NCBI GenBank assembly: GCA_963556065.3
Contig: CAUVYH020000001.1
Span: 1 to 64,000 of the forward strand
From: JBAXTE01 sp963556065
GTDB lineage: Bacteria; Bacteroidota; Bacteroidia; Bacteroidales; WCHB1-69
Reading direction: 5' to 3'
DNA length: 64,000 bases
Position numbers and translations under genes: made by a program. Positions 31,918 to 40,875 of this stretch are shown piece after piece (position 1 is the stretch's first letter; each line of letters opens with the position of its first letter). The notes beneath the pieces were generated by a model. The model searched no databases and was not told the origin of the DNA. It was given only the letters and a program-made list of their open reading frames with translations.

Positions 31918-32712
31918 ATGCCTCAAGTAGAGCGTTATAATAGCAACGAAACCCAAAATTGGCTAGTCAACAAGTTTGAGCGTTTTCGCTACAGCAACTT
32001 TACTTTCTTAGCGGAAAAGTTTATTCCACGTCCTGACATTTCGCTTATTTTTCATTTTAATAATACTCCTTATATTGTTGGAAAACCATTCATCAAGCTC
32101 GAGCCTTTTTTTGTCGCTCCTACTATTTCCAAAGCAATTACTGTAAAGATTGAACAAAACATGGATACATTTATTGTAAATTGTAAACCAACCGTGTTTT
32201 CAAGGATTTTTAATATTGATATGTCCCCCTTATCTAAACATAGTATCAATCTGCCCCATGACATTTTTTATCCGCTTTGGAAAAAGTTAGGGTCACTAAA
32301 AACAACGGAAGAACAAATTGTTTTTTTCACCGAATTCATAAACACACATCAACAGTCCCAATATATTCCGGACACCATTGATCTTCTTTATGATGCAATT
32401 ACTGAAAAAAGCATAACGGTTCCTTTAAAAGACATCATGCAAAGTTGCGATGCCAGTACACGAACAATACAGCGAACTTTAATCAAACGTGTCGGCGTAA
32501 GTCCAAAAAAACTAGCACGAATTGTAAGAATCAACTATTTATGGGATAAAATCAAAAATGAAAATGTGGTCGATTATCAAGACTTGATCTTTGATGGAAG
32601 TTTTTTCGACCAAAGCCACTTTATAAAAGATTTTAAAGCCATTACCGGCGAAACCCCTCATTATTTCTTCAACCGAAATCTGGAAATTGTACGAATGTTT
32701 TCCGGAAAATAG
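31918..32712 (+). CDS. AraC-family transcriptional regulator
   Basis: 264 residues. The N-terminal ~150 residues form the DUF6597-like sensing region seen in many Bacteroidota AraC proteins (FLAEKFIPRPDISLIFHF). The C-terminal HTH domain shows STRTIQRTLIKRVGVSPKKL and SFFDQSHFIKDFKAITGETP, the two helix-turn-helix units. Cytoplasmic regulator. It lies immediately upstream of the second OmpA operon in the same direction, which may be its target; the inducer is unknown. Confidence 0.88.
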   Translation: MPQVERYNSNETQNWLVNKFERFRYSNFTFLAEKFIPRPDISLIFHFNNTPYIVGKPFIKLEPFFVAPTISKAITVKIEQNMDTFIVNCKPTVFSRIFNIDMSPLSKHSINLPHDIFYPLWKKLGSLKTTEEQIVFFTEFINTHQQSQYIPDTIDLLYDAITEKSITVPLKDIMQSCDASTRTIQRTLIKRVGVSPKKLARIVRINYLWDKIKNENVVDYQDLIFDGSFFDQSHFIKDFKAITGETPHYFFNRNLEIVRMFSGK

Positions 32713-32830
32713 AACGAGGCGCGATTGGCTGTCGTTTTTTTACTATTTTACATTTTTTTATCAATCTATCTTTGCACCTAAAATTCAATGATCGCATATT
32801 GATAAAATTGTGAAACGAACAAATCTATTT

Positions 32831-34166
32831 ATGAAAAAAATCATTTTTGTACTCTGTCTTTTTGTACTCGCCGGTACACCGGTAGAAGCACAAACATGGC
32901 TCGAAAAAGTGGGAGAGAATGTAAAAGAAAAAACCGTCGAAAAAGTAGAAGGACGGATCGAGGAAAAAACGGATGAGGCTATTGATAAAGGATTGGATAA
33001 GACTGAGGAAGCCGTGAAGAATGGAGCCAAAAAGGGATCCTCGAATAAAAAAAATAAAAACTCGGATAAAGAGGCTCCATCAGATGAAGCAAATTCTGAA
33101 AATGAAACCAACACGGCAAAAACTACAAACAAAAACATGCCGCAAAAAGTCGATGCTTCCTATGCCAAATTCGACTTCATCCGAGGCAATGAGATTATTT
33201 TTGAAGATGATTTAATGGGGGAACAAAAAGGAGAGTTTCCTTCAAAATGGGATTTAATTACCGGAGGTGCGGAAATTGCCCAAATTAATGGGGGAAATGT
33301 AATCGCTCTAATCGGATTCACTTATATTACTCCGCTATTTAAAGACAAGAACAACGCATATTTGCCGGATGAGTTTACGTTAGAGTTTGATGTTTTAATT
33401 GATGATAGTGATGGTGAAAATGCAATAGAGTTTGTAAACAGCTCTGACGAGGTTATTGCCTCTACTCTTTTTTGGAAGGAAAGTGAACGGTTTCATTTTA
33501 GTTGGAATCTCAAAAGCGAAAATGAAAAAAGTGGGGAAGATACCTATAACAACAGTAAAGGCTGGCACCATTATTCACTTTCGTTCAACAAAAGAGCGAT
33601 GAAAGTATATATGGATTCCAAGCGGGTGGCAAACATCCCAAACATCTTGGAAAAACCTGCAAAAGTTAAATTTTTTGCCCGCGGAAGTGATGATAACAGC
33701 ACCCTGCATATTAAAAACATTCACATCGCAAAGGGGGCTGTCCCACTCTACGACAAATTGCTTTCTGATGGGAAGATTATCTCTTATGGTATTATTTTCG
33801 ACATCGGCAAAGCTTCAATCAAGCCCGAATCAATGGGCACTATCAACGAAATTTTTAATATTCTCAAAAAATATCCCGAGTTGAAATTTTCGGTAGAAGG
33901 GCATACTGATAATACTGGAAATTCCGCTTTAAATCAAACTCTTTCGGAAGCCCCGAGCCAAAGCCGTATGCGATAAACTAAAAGAAATGGGAATTGACGC
34001 AAGTCGGCTCTCTGCAAAAGGTTTTGGAATGAGCAAACCGATTGACAATAACAATACTTCGGAAGGAAGAGCCAAAAACCGCAGGGTTGAATTCATCAGG
34101 CCTTTAAGCGCAAATCAGGACCAAATGAATTATATTAATTATACTTATCAAAATTGGAAGAAATGA
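32831..34166 (+). CDS. OmpA-family envelope protein with LamG-like domain, broken by one inserted base
   Basis: 444 residues when the frame is repaired. Signal peptide MKKIIFVLCLFVLAGTPVEAQ; Lys/Glu-rich helical stretch (TDEAIDKGLDKTEEAVKNG); beta-sandwich (IIFEDDLMGEQKGEFPSKWD); OmpA domain (VEGHTDNTGNSALNQTLSEA). At 33950-33953 four C replace the expected three; with three the protein continues RAKAVCDKLKEMGI to NRRVEFIRP and ends at 34166. Paralogue of 16593-17888. The stop codon overlaps the next start (ATGA), so translation is coupled. A TATCTTTG box lies at 32767-32774. Starts at ATG 32831 rather than GTG 32810 for the signal peptide. Confidence 0.82.
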
Positions 34167-34819
34167 AAAAATCAACTCAAATTTTATTGCTTGTAATCTG
34201 CACCATAGTTTGTTTTTCATCCTGCAAGAAAGATGATGAAAACAATGAGAACACCAGCACAAATAATACACCCGTCGTATCCTCGTCATTTCCCTTTATC
34301 CAATGCCAAAATTCATGGGTCTATGATTTAAGCATTGATAGCGATACCTCTTCGTTAATAGTTACATATACCATAAAAACAATCGATGAAGAGGGCTATT
34401 GCGCTATCGAGTATCGAACATCTGCGGGCGCAAATCACAACGAGTTTGTCTGGTATTCCAATGATGTGTTCTTTTGCGATGAAACCGGTTCCGTGGAGAG
34501 TTATTGGTTTCCTCTGTTATACAAGAGTAATAACACCATCGGTAGAAAATGGGATGCTCCAGTCAATGACGATGATTTGGGAAAAATCACCAGAGAAATC
34601 ATTTCCGTTTCGGAATCCGTAACTGTTCCCGCAGGTATATTTACCAATTGCATTAAAATAAAACAAACGTATGCTTCCGACGTGCAGATTATCGACTATT
34701 ATTATATTTCCCCCCTCGTTGGAATTGTAAAGAAAGAATCTACAGGGTGGGCAGACATTGACAATCAGCCCCGGATATACTTCCCTATTGTACAAGCACT
34801 TAAATCAAAAACATTTTAA
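34163..34819 (+). CDS. Putative lipoprotein of unknown function
   Basis: 218 residues. Lipobox SSC followed by KKDDENNEN. The body resembles the lipoprotein at 26245-26913 in its strand pattern (CQNSWVYDLSI ... SVTVPAGIFTNC). The start overlaps the OmpA stop by four bases (ATGA). Expected at the inner leaflet of the outer membrane or on the cell surface; no function can be given. Confidence 0.75.
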   Translation: MKKSTQILLLVICTIVCFSSCKKDDENNENTSTNNTPVVSSSFPFIQCQNSWVYDLSIDSDTSSLIVTYTIKTIDEEGYCAIEYRTSAGANHNEFVWYSNDVFFCDETGSVESYWFPLLYKSNNTIGRKWDAPVNDDDLGKITREIISVSESVTVPAGIFTNCIKIKQTYASDVQIIDYYYISPLVGIVKKESTGWADIDNQPRIYFPIVQALKSKTF

Positions 34820-34821
34820 TC

Positions 34822-35304
34822 ATGAAGAAAACAACTATCCTTTTTTGTTTACTATTGTTTGCCTTTTCAGCGGTTGCACAGCAAAAAAAAATGAAGATCA
34901 CCGTTTCTCTGCCCTCAGGATGGGAGAAAGTACAAGGCTCTGTCCTTGAACACCAATATTTGAAAAATGGCGCTTCGTTTATGATCAAAGAAGAGTTTGC
35001 TGCGAACGGTATGACCTTGGATGAAGCCGTGAAAAAAGCAAAAGAACAAATTGGGAAATACTTTAAAAACGTTGTATTTGCCAACGACGAACAAATAAAA
35101 GTCAACGGGCATAATGCGCAAAGCATAACCTTTACTTACGCTATGAATATTGGGAAAAATGAATTGAAAATGAAGATGAATAGCATATACCTGATCATAA
35201 AAAATAAATGCTATAATATTTCTCTCGGAAGCATTGCCGATAACTTCAATGATTTATCTTCGGATGTTCCACAAATCCTTCAGGGAATAAAATTCATTTA
35301 TTAA
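34822..35304 (+). CDS. Exported PsbP/DcrB-like protein
   Basis: 160 residues. Signal peptide MKKTTILFCLLLFAFSAVAQ. The mature part starts VSLPSGWEKVQGSVLEHQYL and continues with a helix (DEAVKKAKEQIGKYFKNV) and strands (HNAQSITFTYAM), the order expected for the PsbP/DcrB (DUF1795) fold. Assignment is by pattern only. Directly follows the lipoprotein gene in the OmpA operon. Confidence 0.6.
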   Translation: MKKTTILFCLLLFAFSAVAQQKKMKITVSLPSGWEKVQGSVLEHQYLKNGASFMIKEEFAANGMTLDEAVKKAKEQIGKYFKNVVFANDEQIKVNGHNAQSITFTYAMNIGKNELKMKMNSIYLIIKNKCYNISLGSIADNFNDLSSDVPQILQGIKFIY

Positions 35305-35327
35305 CGTAGCCATTTTAAACGATTACA

Positions 35328-36272
35328 ATGAAACAAACCAAAACGAAATTGATGTTTCTTTTTGCCAATTTCATCCTAAGCGCCGTTATCGCCCAAAGTC
35401 CGGCGCATAGATATTTGGCCCAACTGCCTCCTTTGCCCGACAATATTTGCACCATTCCAGCGGTTGAAGGAGAGAAATTACGCAATCGAATCCTCTCGGT
35501 CATTGAACTGATTGAAGCGGAAGCGGAACGCATTGAAAAGCAACAACCCACGCAAACCCAAATGACGAAAAGCATTGCTCATCAAACAGGCATTTCGGAA
35601 GATCAACTCAATGAACTTACCAATTCCGAAGATGAAAGCAAAGGGGAAAAAGTGGCCGATCAGAAAATGCAAACAGAATACGGTATATCCATGGAAGAAG
35701 CAAAGAAAATGGAGCAGATGAGCGAAAAAGAGTTGCAGCAATGGGGAGAAAACTATGCCAAAAACCAGTCAAATACTGCACCGAAAGGGGAAAAACAAAA
35801 CAAGGATAAGCAATTGGTCTTGATCACCTCCGAAATTGAAAAAACAAACGCTGAACTCACTGCTTATATCACCCGCTGGAGCAATATGGAGATGGAGCTT
35901 AAAAGGCAGGATCAATTGGCAAACAAAGAACTAAACGAATGTTTGGAAAAAGTGAAAAACAGCACTCCAAAGCCAAAATATCAAGGAGAGGCGTGCACCA
36001 ACCAAAATGAAATTGATGAATATGTCTCCAAAAACGAAAATCGCTGCCATCAAACTTACTGCAACCGGGTTTCACCCCTGAAAATTCATAACCATAATCA
36101 GAAAATGGCAGATCTGCAAAAAATGATTACATTGACGATTAAACTACAAACCTTGCAAAACGATATGCTTAAAATCCAAACGGGAATTGATCTTAATGCA
36201 ACGGAAGCAAACATGATTGGTGCCCTGAGTCTGGTGAGAGATTATGCTAAAGAGATGTATAACCTGCTTTAA
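35328..36272 (+). CDS. Exported coiled-coil protein of unknown function
   Basis: 314 residues. Signal-like start ending LSAVIAQ. The body is almost wholly helical and charged (VIELIEAEAERIEKQQ, ITSEIEKTNAELTAYITRW), with a small Cys cluster in the C-terminal third (NECLEK, GEACTNQNE, NRCHQTYCN) that may form disulfides. Last gene of the 32.8-36.3 kb operon. Not recognised. Confidence 0.68.
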   Translation: MKQTKTKLMFLFANFILSAVIAQSPAHRYLAQLPPLPDNICTIPAVEGEKLRNRILSVIELIEAEAERIEKQQPTQTQMTKSIAHQTGISEDQLNELTNSEDESKGEKVADQKMQTEYGISMEEAKKMEQMSEKELQQWGENYAKNQSNTAPKGEKQNKDKQLVLITSEIEKTNAELTAYITRWSNMEMELKRQDQLANKELNECLEKVKNSTPKPKYQGEACTNQNEIDEYVSKNENRCHQTYCNRVSPLKIHNHNQKMADLQKMITLTIKLQTLQNDMLKIQTGIDLNATEANMIGALSLVRDYAKEMYNLL

Positions 36273-36402
36273 CAAACCTTCAACAAACTTGTAATGCAAA
36301 CGTAAAAAGAAGAATTCCGTCTGATAAAAAAACCAAAAACCACCTTTCGACAATTTTGAGTTTGAGTAAACGAAGAATTGCACCTCGCAATTTTATAAAA
36401 AG

Positions 36403-37845
36403 CTATTCAACCGTGATTTGTGATTCGATTATTTTTTTATTGAAGTTTTTCAAGGCTTCGTTTGGAAACTGTGATGTGCTACAACCACTTAAACAACCGC
36501 CTTTACAGGCCATGATCTCCACAAATCCCGTCGGCTTGTTAGCCGATGTGGCGTAACTTTTCAGCAAGCGAAGACTCTTTTTATCCAAACCATCCACAAG
36601 CTGTGTCTCCGCTCCGGAATCCAGCGACTTAATGGCTTCGCACACGCCCCCGGCTTTTGCGTAACCATGCGATAACCGGTTGCTCGAAGTCTCACAGTTA
36701 TATTCGTCGGTATCTCCGATGGAAATTCCCCATCCATCCATCCAGCAAACCAGCTCTTCGAAGGTGATTACATAATCGATGAACTCCGAGTCCTGTCCTT
36801 CTTTCCGCTTGGCAACACACGGACCTACAAAAACAATCCCGTTTTCCGGCCGATTTTTTTTCGCCCACTGTGCCGTCAATTCCATGGGAGATGGCGTGTG
36901 AGAAACAAACGGCTTGATCTCCGGAATGGCTTTGTCAGCCGCCATCATCCAGGACGGACAACAGGAGCTGGTCATAAACGGATCCCCGTTCCCTCGTCTT
37001 TCCTGCAACTCATCGCCTTCCTTGGCCGTGGTCATATCAGCCCCTAAGGCAACATTCACCACCTGATCGAACCCCAGCGCCTTTATCGCGCCAAAGACAA
37101 GGGCATCCGAAGAGGAAAACTGTCCGGAAACAGAAGGAGCGACCAGGGCCGTATATTTTACTCCTCGTTTTATCTCGTTCATCAAGGTAAAGAGTTGGGT
37201 GGTTTCGTTGATTGAACCAAAAGGACAAGCATTGATGCATTTTCCGCACAAAATACATTTTTCCTGATCGATATACTCGATTCCTTTGTCGTCTTTTCGG
37301 ATCGCATTTACCGGGCAAACCTCTTCACAAGGAATTGGCATATATACAATTGAGTGATAAGGACATAACTCCTTGCAAATTCCACAACTCACGCATTTAT
37401 CCGGATTAATTTCCGCTTTCCCCTGGCTGTTTCTGGTGATTGCTTTTTTCGGGCAATTGAGCTCGCAAGGATGGGCAATACATCCTTTACAAAGATTGGT
37501 GACAATATAGTTTGACTTCACACAGGAGGTACAAGCTTCGTCCACCACGGTCAGAAAACGACTTGGCGTATGATTTCCGGATAATGCTTGCGCCATATAT
37601 TCGGACAATGGGGTCAATTCATCGGTTTCCTCTTCGAGCCCGAAGCCCAAAAGCGCCATAATCTTATATTTTGCCACCGCCCGCTGTTTGTACTTACAGC
37701 ATCGGTCGGTAGCATCTCCGGCGCGCTTACTGATTTCGATGGGGATTCGGTCGATTAGCTGGAAAATCTGATCTTCTTTGAACAACTTCACCATACGGGT
37801 AATCAGCTCCCTGCGTATGATCATCGTGTTGTTTACAAATGCCAT
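36403..37845 (-). CDS. Monomeric [FeFe] hydrogenase (group B-like)
   Basis: 480 residues. It likely couples reduced ferredoxin to H2 formation in the cytoplasm. N-terminal Cys-rich region and several [4Fe-4S] sites: C119-x2-C122-x4-C127-x3-C131, C151-x2-C154-x2-C157-x3-C161, and C197-x2-C200-x2-C203-x3-C207. The H-cluster motifs are complete: L1 T292SSCCPSW, L2 GPC343VAKRKE, L3 EIMAC447KGGC451. The domain layout resembles the monomeric group B enzymes known from gut Bacteroides and Clostridia. Start at ATG 37845 because the longer form lacks family sequence. Last gene of the AdhE operon, 71 bases after adhE. No hydEFG maturases lie in this window. Confidence 0.88.
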   Translation of the reverse strand: MAFVNNTMIIRRELITRMVKLFKEDQIFQLIDRIPIEISKRAGDATDRCCKYKQRAVAKYKIMALLGFGLEEETDELTPLSEYMAQALSGNHTPSRFLTVVDEACTSCVKSNYIVTNLCKGCIAHPCELNCPKKAITRNSQGKAEINPDKCVSCGICKELCPYHSIVYMPIPCEEVCPVNAIRKDDKGIEYIDQEKCILCGKCINACPFGSINETTQLFTLMNEIKRGVKYTALVAPSVSGQFSSSDALVFGAIKALGFDQVVNVALGADMTTAKEGDELQERRGNGDPFMTSSCCPSWMMAADKAIPEIKPFVSHTPSPMELTAQWAKKNRPENGIVFVGPCVAKRKEGQDSEFIDYVITFEELVCWMDGWGISIGDTDEYNCETSSNRLSHGYAKAGGVCEAIKSLDSGAETQLVDGLDKKSLRLLKSYATSANKPTGFVEIMACKGGCLSGCSTSQFPNEALKNFNKKIIESQITVE

Positions 37846-37861
37846 GATTTTATGTTTTTTG

Positions 37862-37897
37862 AAACCCGGCTCCACCAAAAGTGATGGAACCCGGTTT
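37862..37897 (-). other. Intergenic hairpin between adhE and the hydrogenase gene
   Basis: AAACCCGGCTCCA and TGGAACCCGGTTT form a 13-position stem with two imperfect pairs. It lies 20 bases after the adhE stop. There is no T tract, so it is more likely a processing or stability element than a terminator. A related hairpin lies at 47601-47625. Confidence 0.55.
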
Positions 37898-37916
37898 GAA
37901 TTATTAATACTATGTT

Positions 37917-40574
37917 TTATTGCTCTTTGCTTCCCCAAGCTTTGATATACATCTCCTTAATCTCCCCAATGGAGGGATAGCGGGGATTAGCACCCGTGCA
38001 CTGGTCATCAAAAGCCAATTCGGAGATCCTATCCAACGAAGCGAAGAACTCGTCTTTATCAACCCCGGCTTCCCGGATGGATGCCGGAATATTTACCGCA
38101 GTTTTCAATTCGGAGATGGCGTGAATCAGGTTTTCAAGTTTTTCTTCGTTGCTTTTTCCGCCAAAACCAAGGTAATCGGCCATACGGGCGTACCGTTCGA
38201 TGACATTCGGGAACTTGTACTGAGGGAAGGTGGCCTGTTTGCGAGGGACATCCGTAGCATTGAAACGAATGGTCTGTTCAATCAAAAGCGCATTGGCCAA
38301 TCCATGGGCAACATGAAATTCAGATCCCAACTTGTGCGCCATCGAGTGATTTACACCTAAAAAGGCATTGGCAAAAGCAATTCCTGCGAGATTGGAAGCA
38401 TAGTGCATCTTTTCACGAGCCATCGGATTCTTTGCCCCTTGGTGATAGGATGCCGGTAAATATTTGAAAATTAACCGGGCGGCTTCGAGCGCATACGGTG
38501 TCGTATATTCGGTGGCATACACCGAAACCAATGCTTCCAGCGCATGCGTGAGGGCATCTATTCCCGACCAGGCAGCCAGCTGTTTGGGCATCGTCATCAC
38601 AAAATCTGGATCGATAATGGCCATATTCGGCGTTAGCTGATAATCGGCGATTGGATATTTGATTCCGGTTTTTTCATCGGTGACCACAGCGAAAGGAGTC
38701 ACTTCGGAACCCGTTCCGGATGTCGTCGGAATGGCCACCATCATCGCTTTCTTGCCCAATGAAGGAAACTGGTAGATTCGTTTGCGGATATCCATAAACC
38801 GAAGGGCCAATCCTTCAAATTCAACATCGGGGTATTCGTACATCAGCCAGATAATTTTGGCTGCATCCATGGGTGAGCCCCCGCCTAATGCGATAATCAC
38901 ATCCGGTTGAAAACCATTGATGGCCAAAACCCCCTTGTTGATGTTTGCCAACGTCGGATCCGGATCAATATCTTGGAATACGGCGGTTTCGATTCCCATT
39001 TTGGCAAGATACGAAATCAATTTATCGGTGTAACCTAAAGAAAAGAGGGCTTTATCAGTCACGATGAATGCTTTTTTCTTTCCCTGAAGTTCGGTTAGTG
39101 CGATGGGCAAACAGCCCGGTTTGAAAAATATTTTTGGAGGTACCTGAAGCCACAACATGTTTTCTCTTCTTTCTGCGTTCGTTTTTATATTGATCAAATG
39201 TTTAATTCCTACGTTTTCGCTCACCGAGTTACCGCCCCATGAGCCACATCCGAGCGTAAGTGACGGATCAAGGCGGAAGTTGTAAATATCCCCGATTGCC
39301 CCTTGCGATGCCGGCATATTCACGAGCAATCTCCCGGTAGGGATCAGTCCTCCGAAAGATTCCACCCGATCGGTATTGCCGGGATTGGTGTAGAGCACCG
39401 AGGTGTGGCCAATTCCACCAAACTGCACCAGACGGATGGCTTTCAACTCCGCTTCTTTGAATTCTTTAGCCCGATACATGGCCAGCACCGGAGAGAGTTT
39501 TTCGTAAGTAAACGGTTCGTTCTCCGATATTTCGGAAGCTTCCCCAATCAACACCTTGGCTGTTTTCGGAACCGAAACCCCGGCCATTTCCGCGATCTTC
39601 CATGCCGGTTGTCCCACGATGGCCGCATTCAGATGCCCATTGTTGATGATGCAACGGCCGACTTTCTCTTTTTCCTCGTCATTGAGCACATACGCCCCAT
39701 TGGCGATAAATTCGCGCTTCACCTCATCGTAAACCTCATCTACCACCACGACCGATTGTTCGGACGCACAAATCATCCCGTTGTCGAACGTTTTGCTCAT
39801 CAAAACAGAGCACACCGCCATCTTAAGATTTGCCGTTTCATCGATGATGGCCGGGGTATTGCCGGCCCCCACACCAATGGCGGGAATGCCTGAAGAATAG
39901 GCGGCTTTAACCATTCCCGGGCCGCCGGTGGCTAAAATCAGGTTGATGCTTTTGTGATGCATCAGAAATTGGGAAAGTTCAACCGTCGGGTTTTCAATCC
40001 AGCCAATGATATCCGCAGGAGCTCCCGCGGCCACCGCCGCATTCAAAACAATACGAGCCGCTTCAATGGTTGATTTTTGAGCTTTGGGATGTGGGGAGAA
40101 GATAATCCCGTTCCGGGTTTTTAAGCTGATTAATGCTTTAAAAATGGTCGTTGATGTTGGGTTTGTGGTTGGAACAATCCCTGCAATAAGGCCAATGGGT
40201 TCTGCAAATTTACGAATACCGTATGTCTGATCATCTTCAATCAATCCGCAGGTTTGCTCATCTTTATATTTGTTGTAGATGTATTCCGAAGCAAAGTGGT
40301 TTTTTATCACTTTATCCTCTACAATTCCCATCCCGGTTTCTTCCACGGCCATTTTTGCTAGATGAATTCGTTGTCCGGCGGCCGCAAATGCGGCTTTGGC
40401 AAAGATCTCATCCACCTGTTTCTGCGAAAATGTACGAAATACTTTCTGGGCACGCACCACCCGTTGTATCATCTGTTCCACTTTTTCAATCTCCGGATTT
40501 GCATAGGTTACGGATTCTATCGTTTGGTTTTTTTCTTGAATTTCAGAACCTTCTATATTTTTCTTAGCACTCAT
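37917..40574 (-). CDS. adhE: Bifunctional acetaldehyde-CoA/alcohol dehydrogenase
   Basis: 885 residues, normal AdhE length. Reduces acetyl-CoA to acetaldehyde and then ethanol, using two NADH. The N-terminal aldehyde dehydrogenase half (~20-460) has the catalytic Cys269 in NGMICASEQS and the EDDQTYGIRKFAEP start region. The C-terminal half is an iron alcohol dehydrogenase with GGGSPMDAAK, TSGTGSEVTPFAVV, and metal-ligand region NHSMAHKLGSEFHVAHG. Forms helical spirosomes in characterised bacteria. It lies between a small [2Fe-2S] protein and the hydrogenase, in the operon led by the sigma-54-type promoter at 44129-44144. Confidence 0.96.
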   Translation of the reverse strand: MSAKKNIEGSEIQEKNQTIESVTYANPEIEKVEQMIQRVVRAQKVFRTFSQKQVDEIFAKAAFAAAGQRIHLAKMAVEETGMGIVEDKVIKNHFASEYIYNKYKDEQTCGLIEDDQTYGIRKFAEPIGLIAGIVPTTNPTSTTIFKALISLKTRNGIIFSPHPKAQKSTIEAARIVLNAAVAAGAPADIIGWIENPTVELSQFLMHHKSINLILATGGPGMVKAAYSSGIPAIGVGAGNTPAIIDETANLKMAVCSVLMSKTFDNGMICASEQSVVVVDEVYDEVKREFIANGAYVLNDEEKEKVGRCIINNGHLNAAIVGQPAWKIAEMAGVSVPKTAKVLIGEASEISENEPFTYEKLSPVLAMYRAKEFKEAELKAIRLVQFGGIGHTSVLYTNPGNTDRVESFGGLIPTGRLLVNMPASQGAIGDIYNFRLDPSLTLGCGSWGGNSVSENVGIKHLINIKTNAERRENMLWLQVPPKIFFKPGCLPIALTELQGKKKAFIVTDKALFSLGYTDKLISYLAKMGIETAVFQDIDPDPTLANINKGVLAINGFQPDVIIALGGGSPMDAAKIIWLMYEYPDVEFEGLALRFMDIRKRIYQFPSLGKKAMMVAIPTTSGTGSEVTPFAVVTDEKTGIKYPIADYQLTPNMAIIDPDFVMTMPKQLAAWSGIDALTHALEALVSVYATEYTTPYALEAARLIFKYLPASYHQGAKNPMAREKMHYASNLAGIAFANAFLGVNHSMAHKLGSEFHVAHGLANALLIEQTIRFNATDVPRKQATFPQYKFPNVIERYARMADYLGFGGKSNEEKLENLIHAISELKTAVNIPASIREAGVDKDEFFASLDRISELAFDDQCTGANPRYPSIGEIKEMYIKAWGSKEQ

Positions 40575-40599
40575 TTCAGTAATTTTTTAGGATTTAAGA

Positions 40600-40860
40600 C
40601 TATAATTTTTCCAACATGTCAATGATCTTTTGCACACTGGCTTCGCTCATCAGCGTTCCGTTGATTTCGGCATACGGCGGTTTCGGGTCTTCGCCTAGTT
40701 CGTTGCAACCCAGGCAAACGGAAGCTTCCACGGTTACTTTTTGCGCCAACTGTGGAGGAAGCTTGGTTTTGAGTTCGCGGAGTTCGTGCCCACCCATTAC
40801 ATAACAATAGGTTCCTACGCAGATCTTGATTTTGATTGGATTTTCGGTTTTCTTTTCCAT
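40600..40860 (-). CDS. Thioredoxin-like [2Fe-2S] ferredoxin domain protein (NuoE-like)
   Basis: 86 residues. Starts MEKKTENPIKIKICVGTYCY; the first Cys pair is C-x4-C (CVGTYC) followed by GGHEL. The second pair is C-x2-C (CLGC), shorter than the usual C-x3-C of NuoE-type clusters, so cluster binding may differ. Likely a small electron carrier or partner of the hydrogenase-type proteins around it. The gene sits 15 bases after the phosphatase gene and 25 bases before adhE. Two sister genes lie at 43832 and 44398. Confidence 0.78.
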   Translation of the reverse strand: MEKKTENPIKIKICVGTYCYVMGGHELRELKTKLPPQLAQKVTVEASVCLGCNELGEDPKPPYAEINGTLMSEASVQKIIDMLEKL

Positions 40861-40875
40861 AATCTTCTTGGTTTT

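Noticed and set aside
36350..36402. Short AATTGC/GCAATT stem as a terminator of the 35.3-36.3 kb gene
   Set aside because: Only six pairs and a weak T tract; not enough to call.
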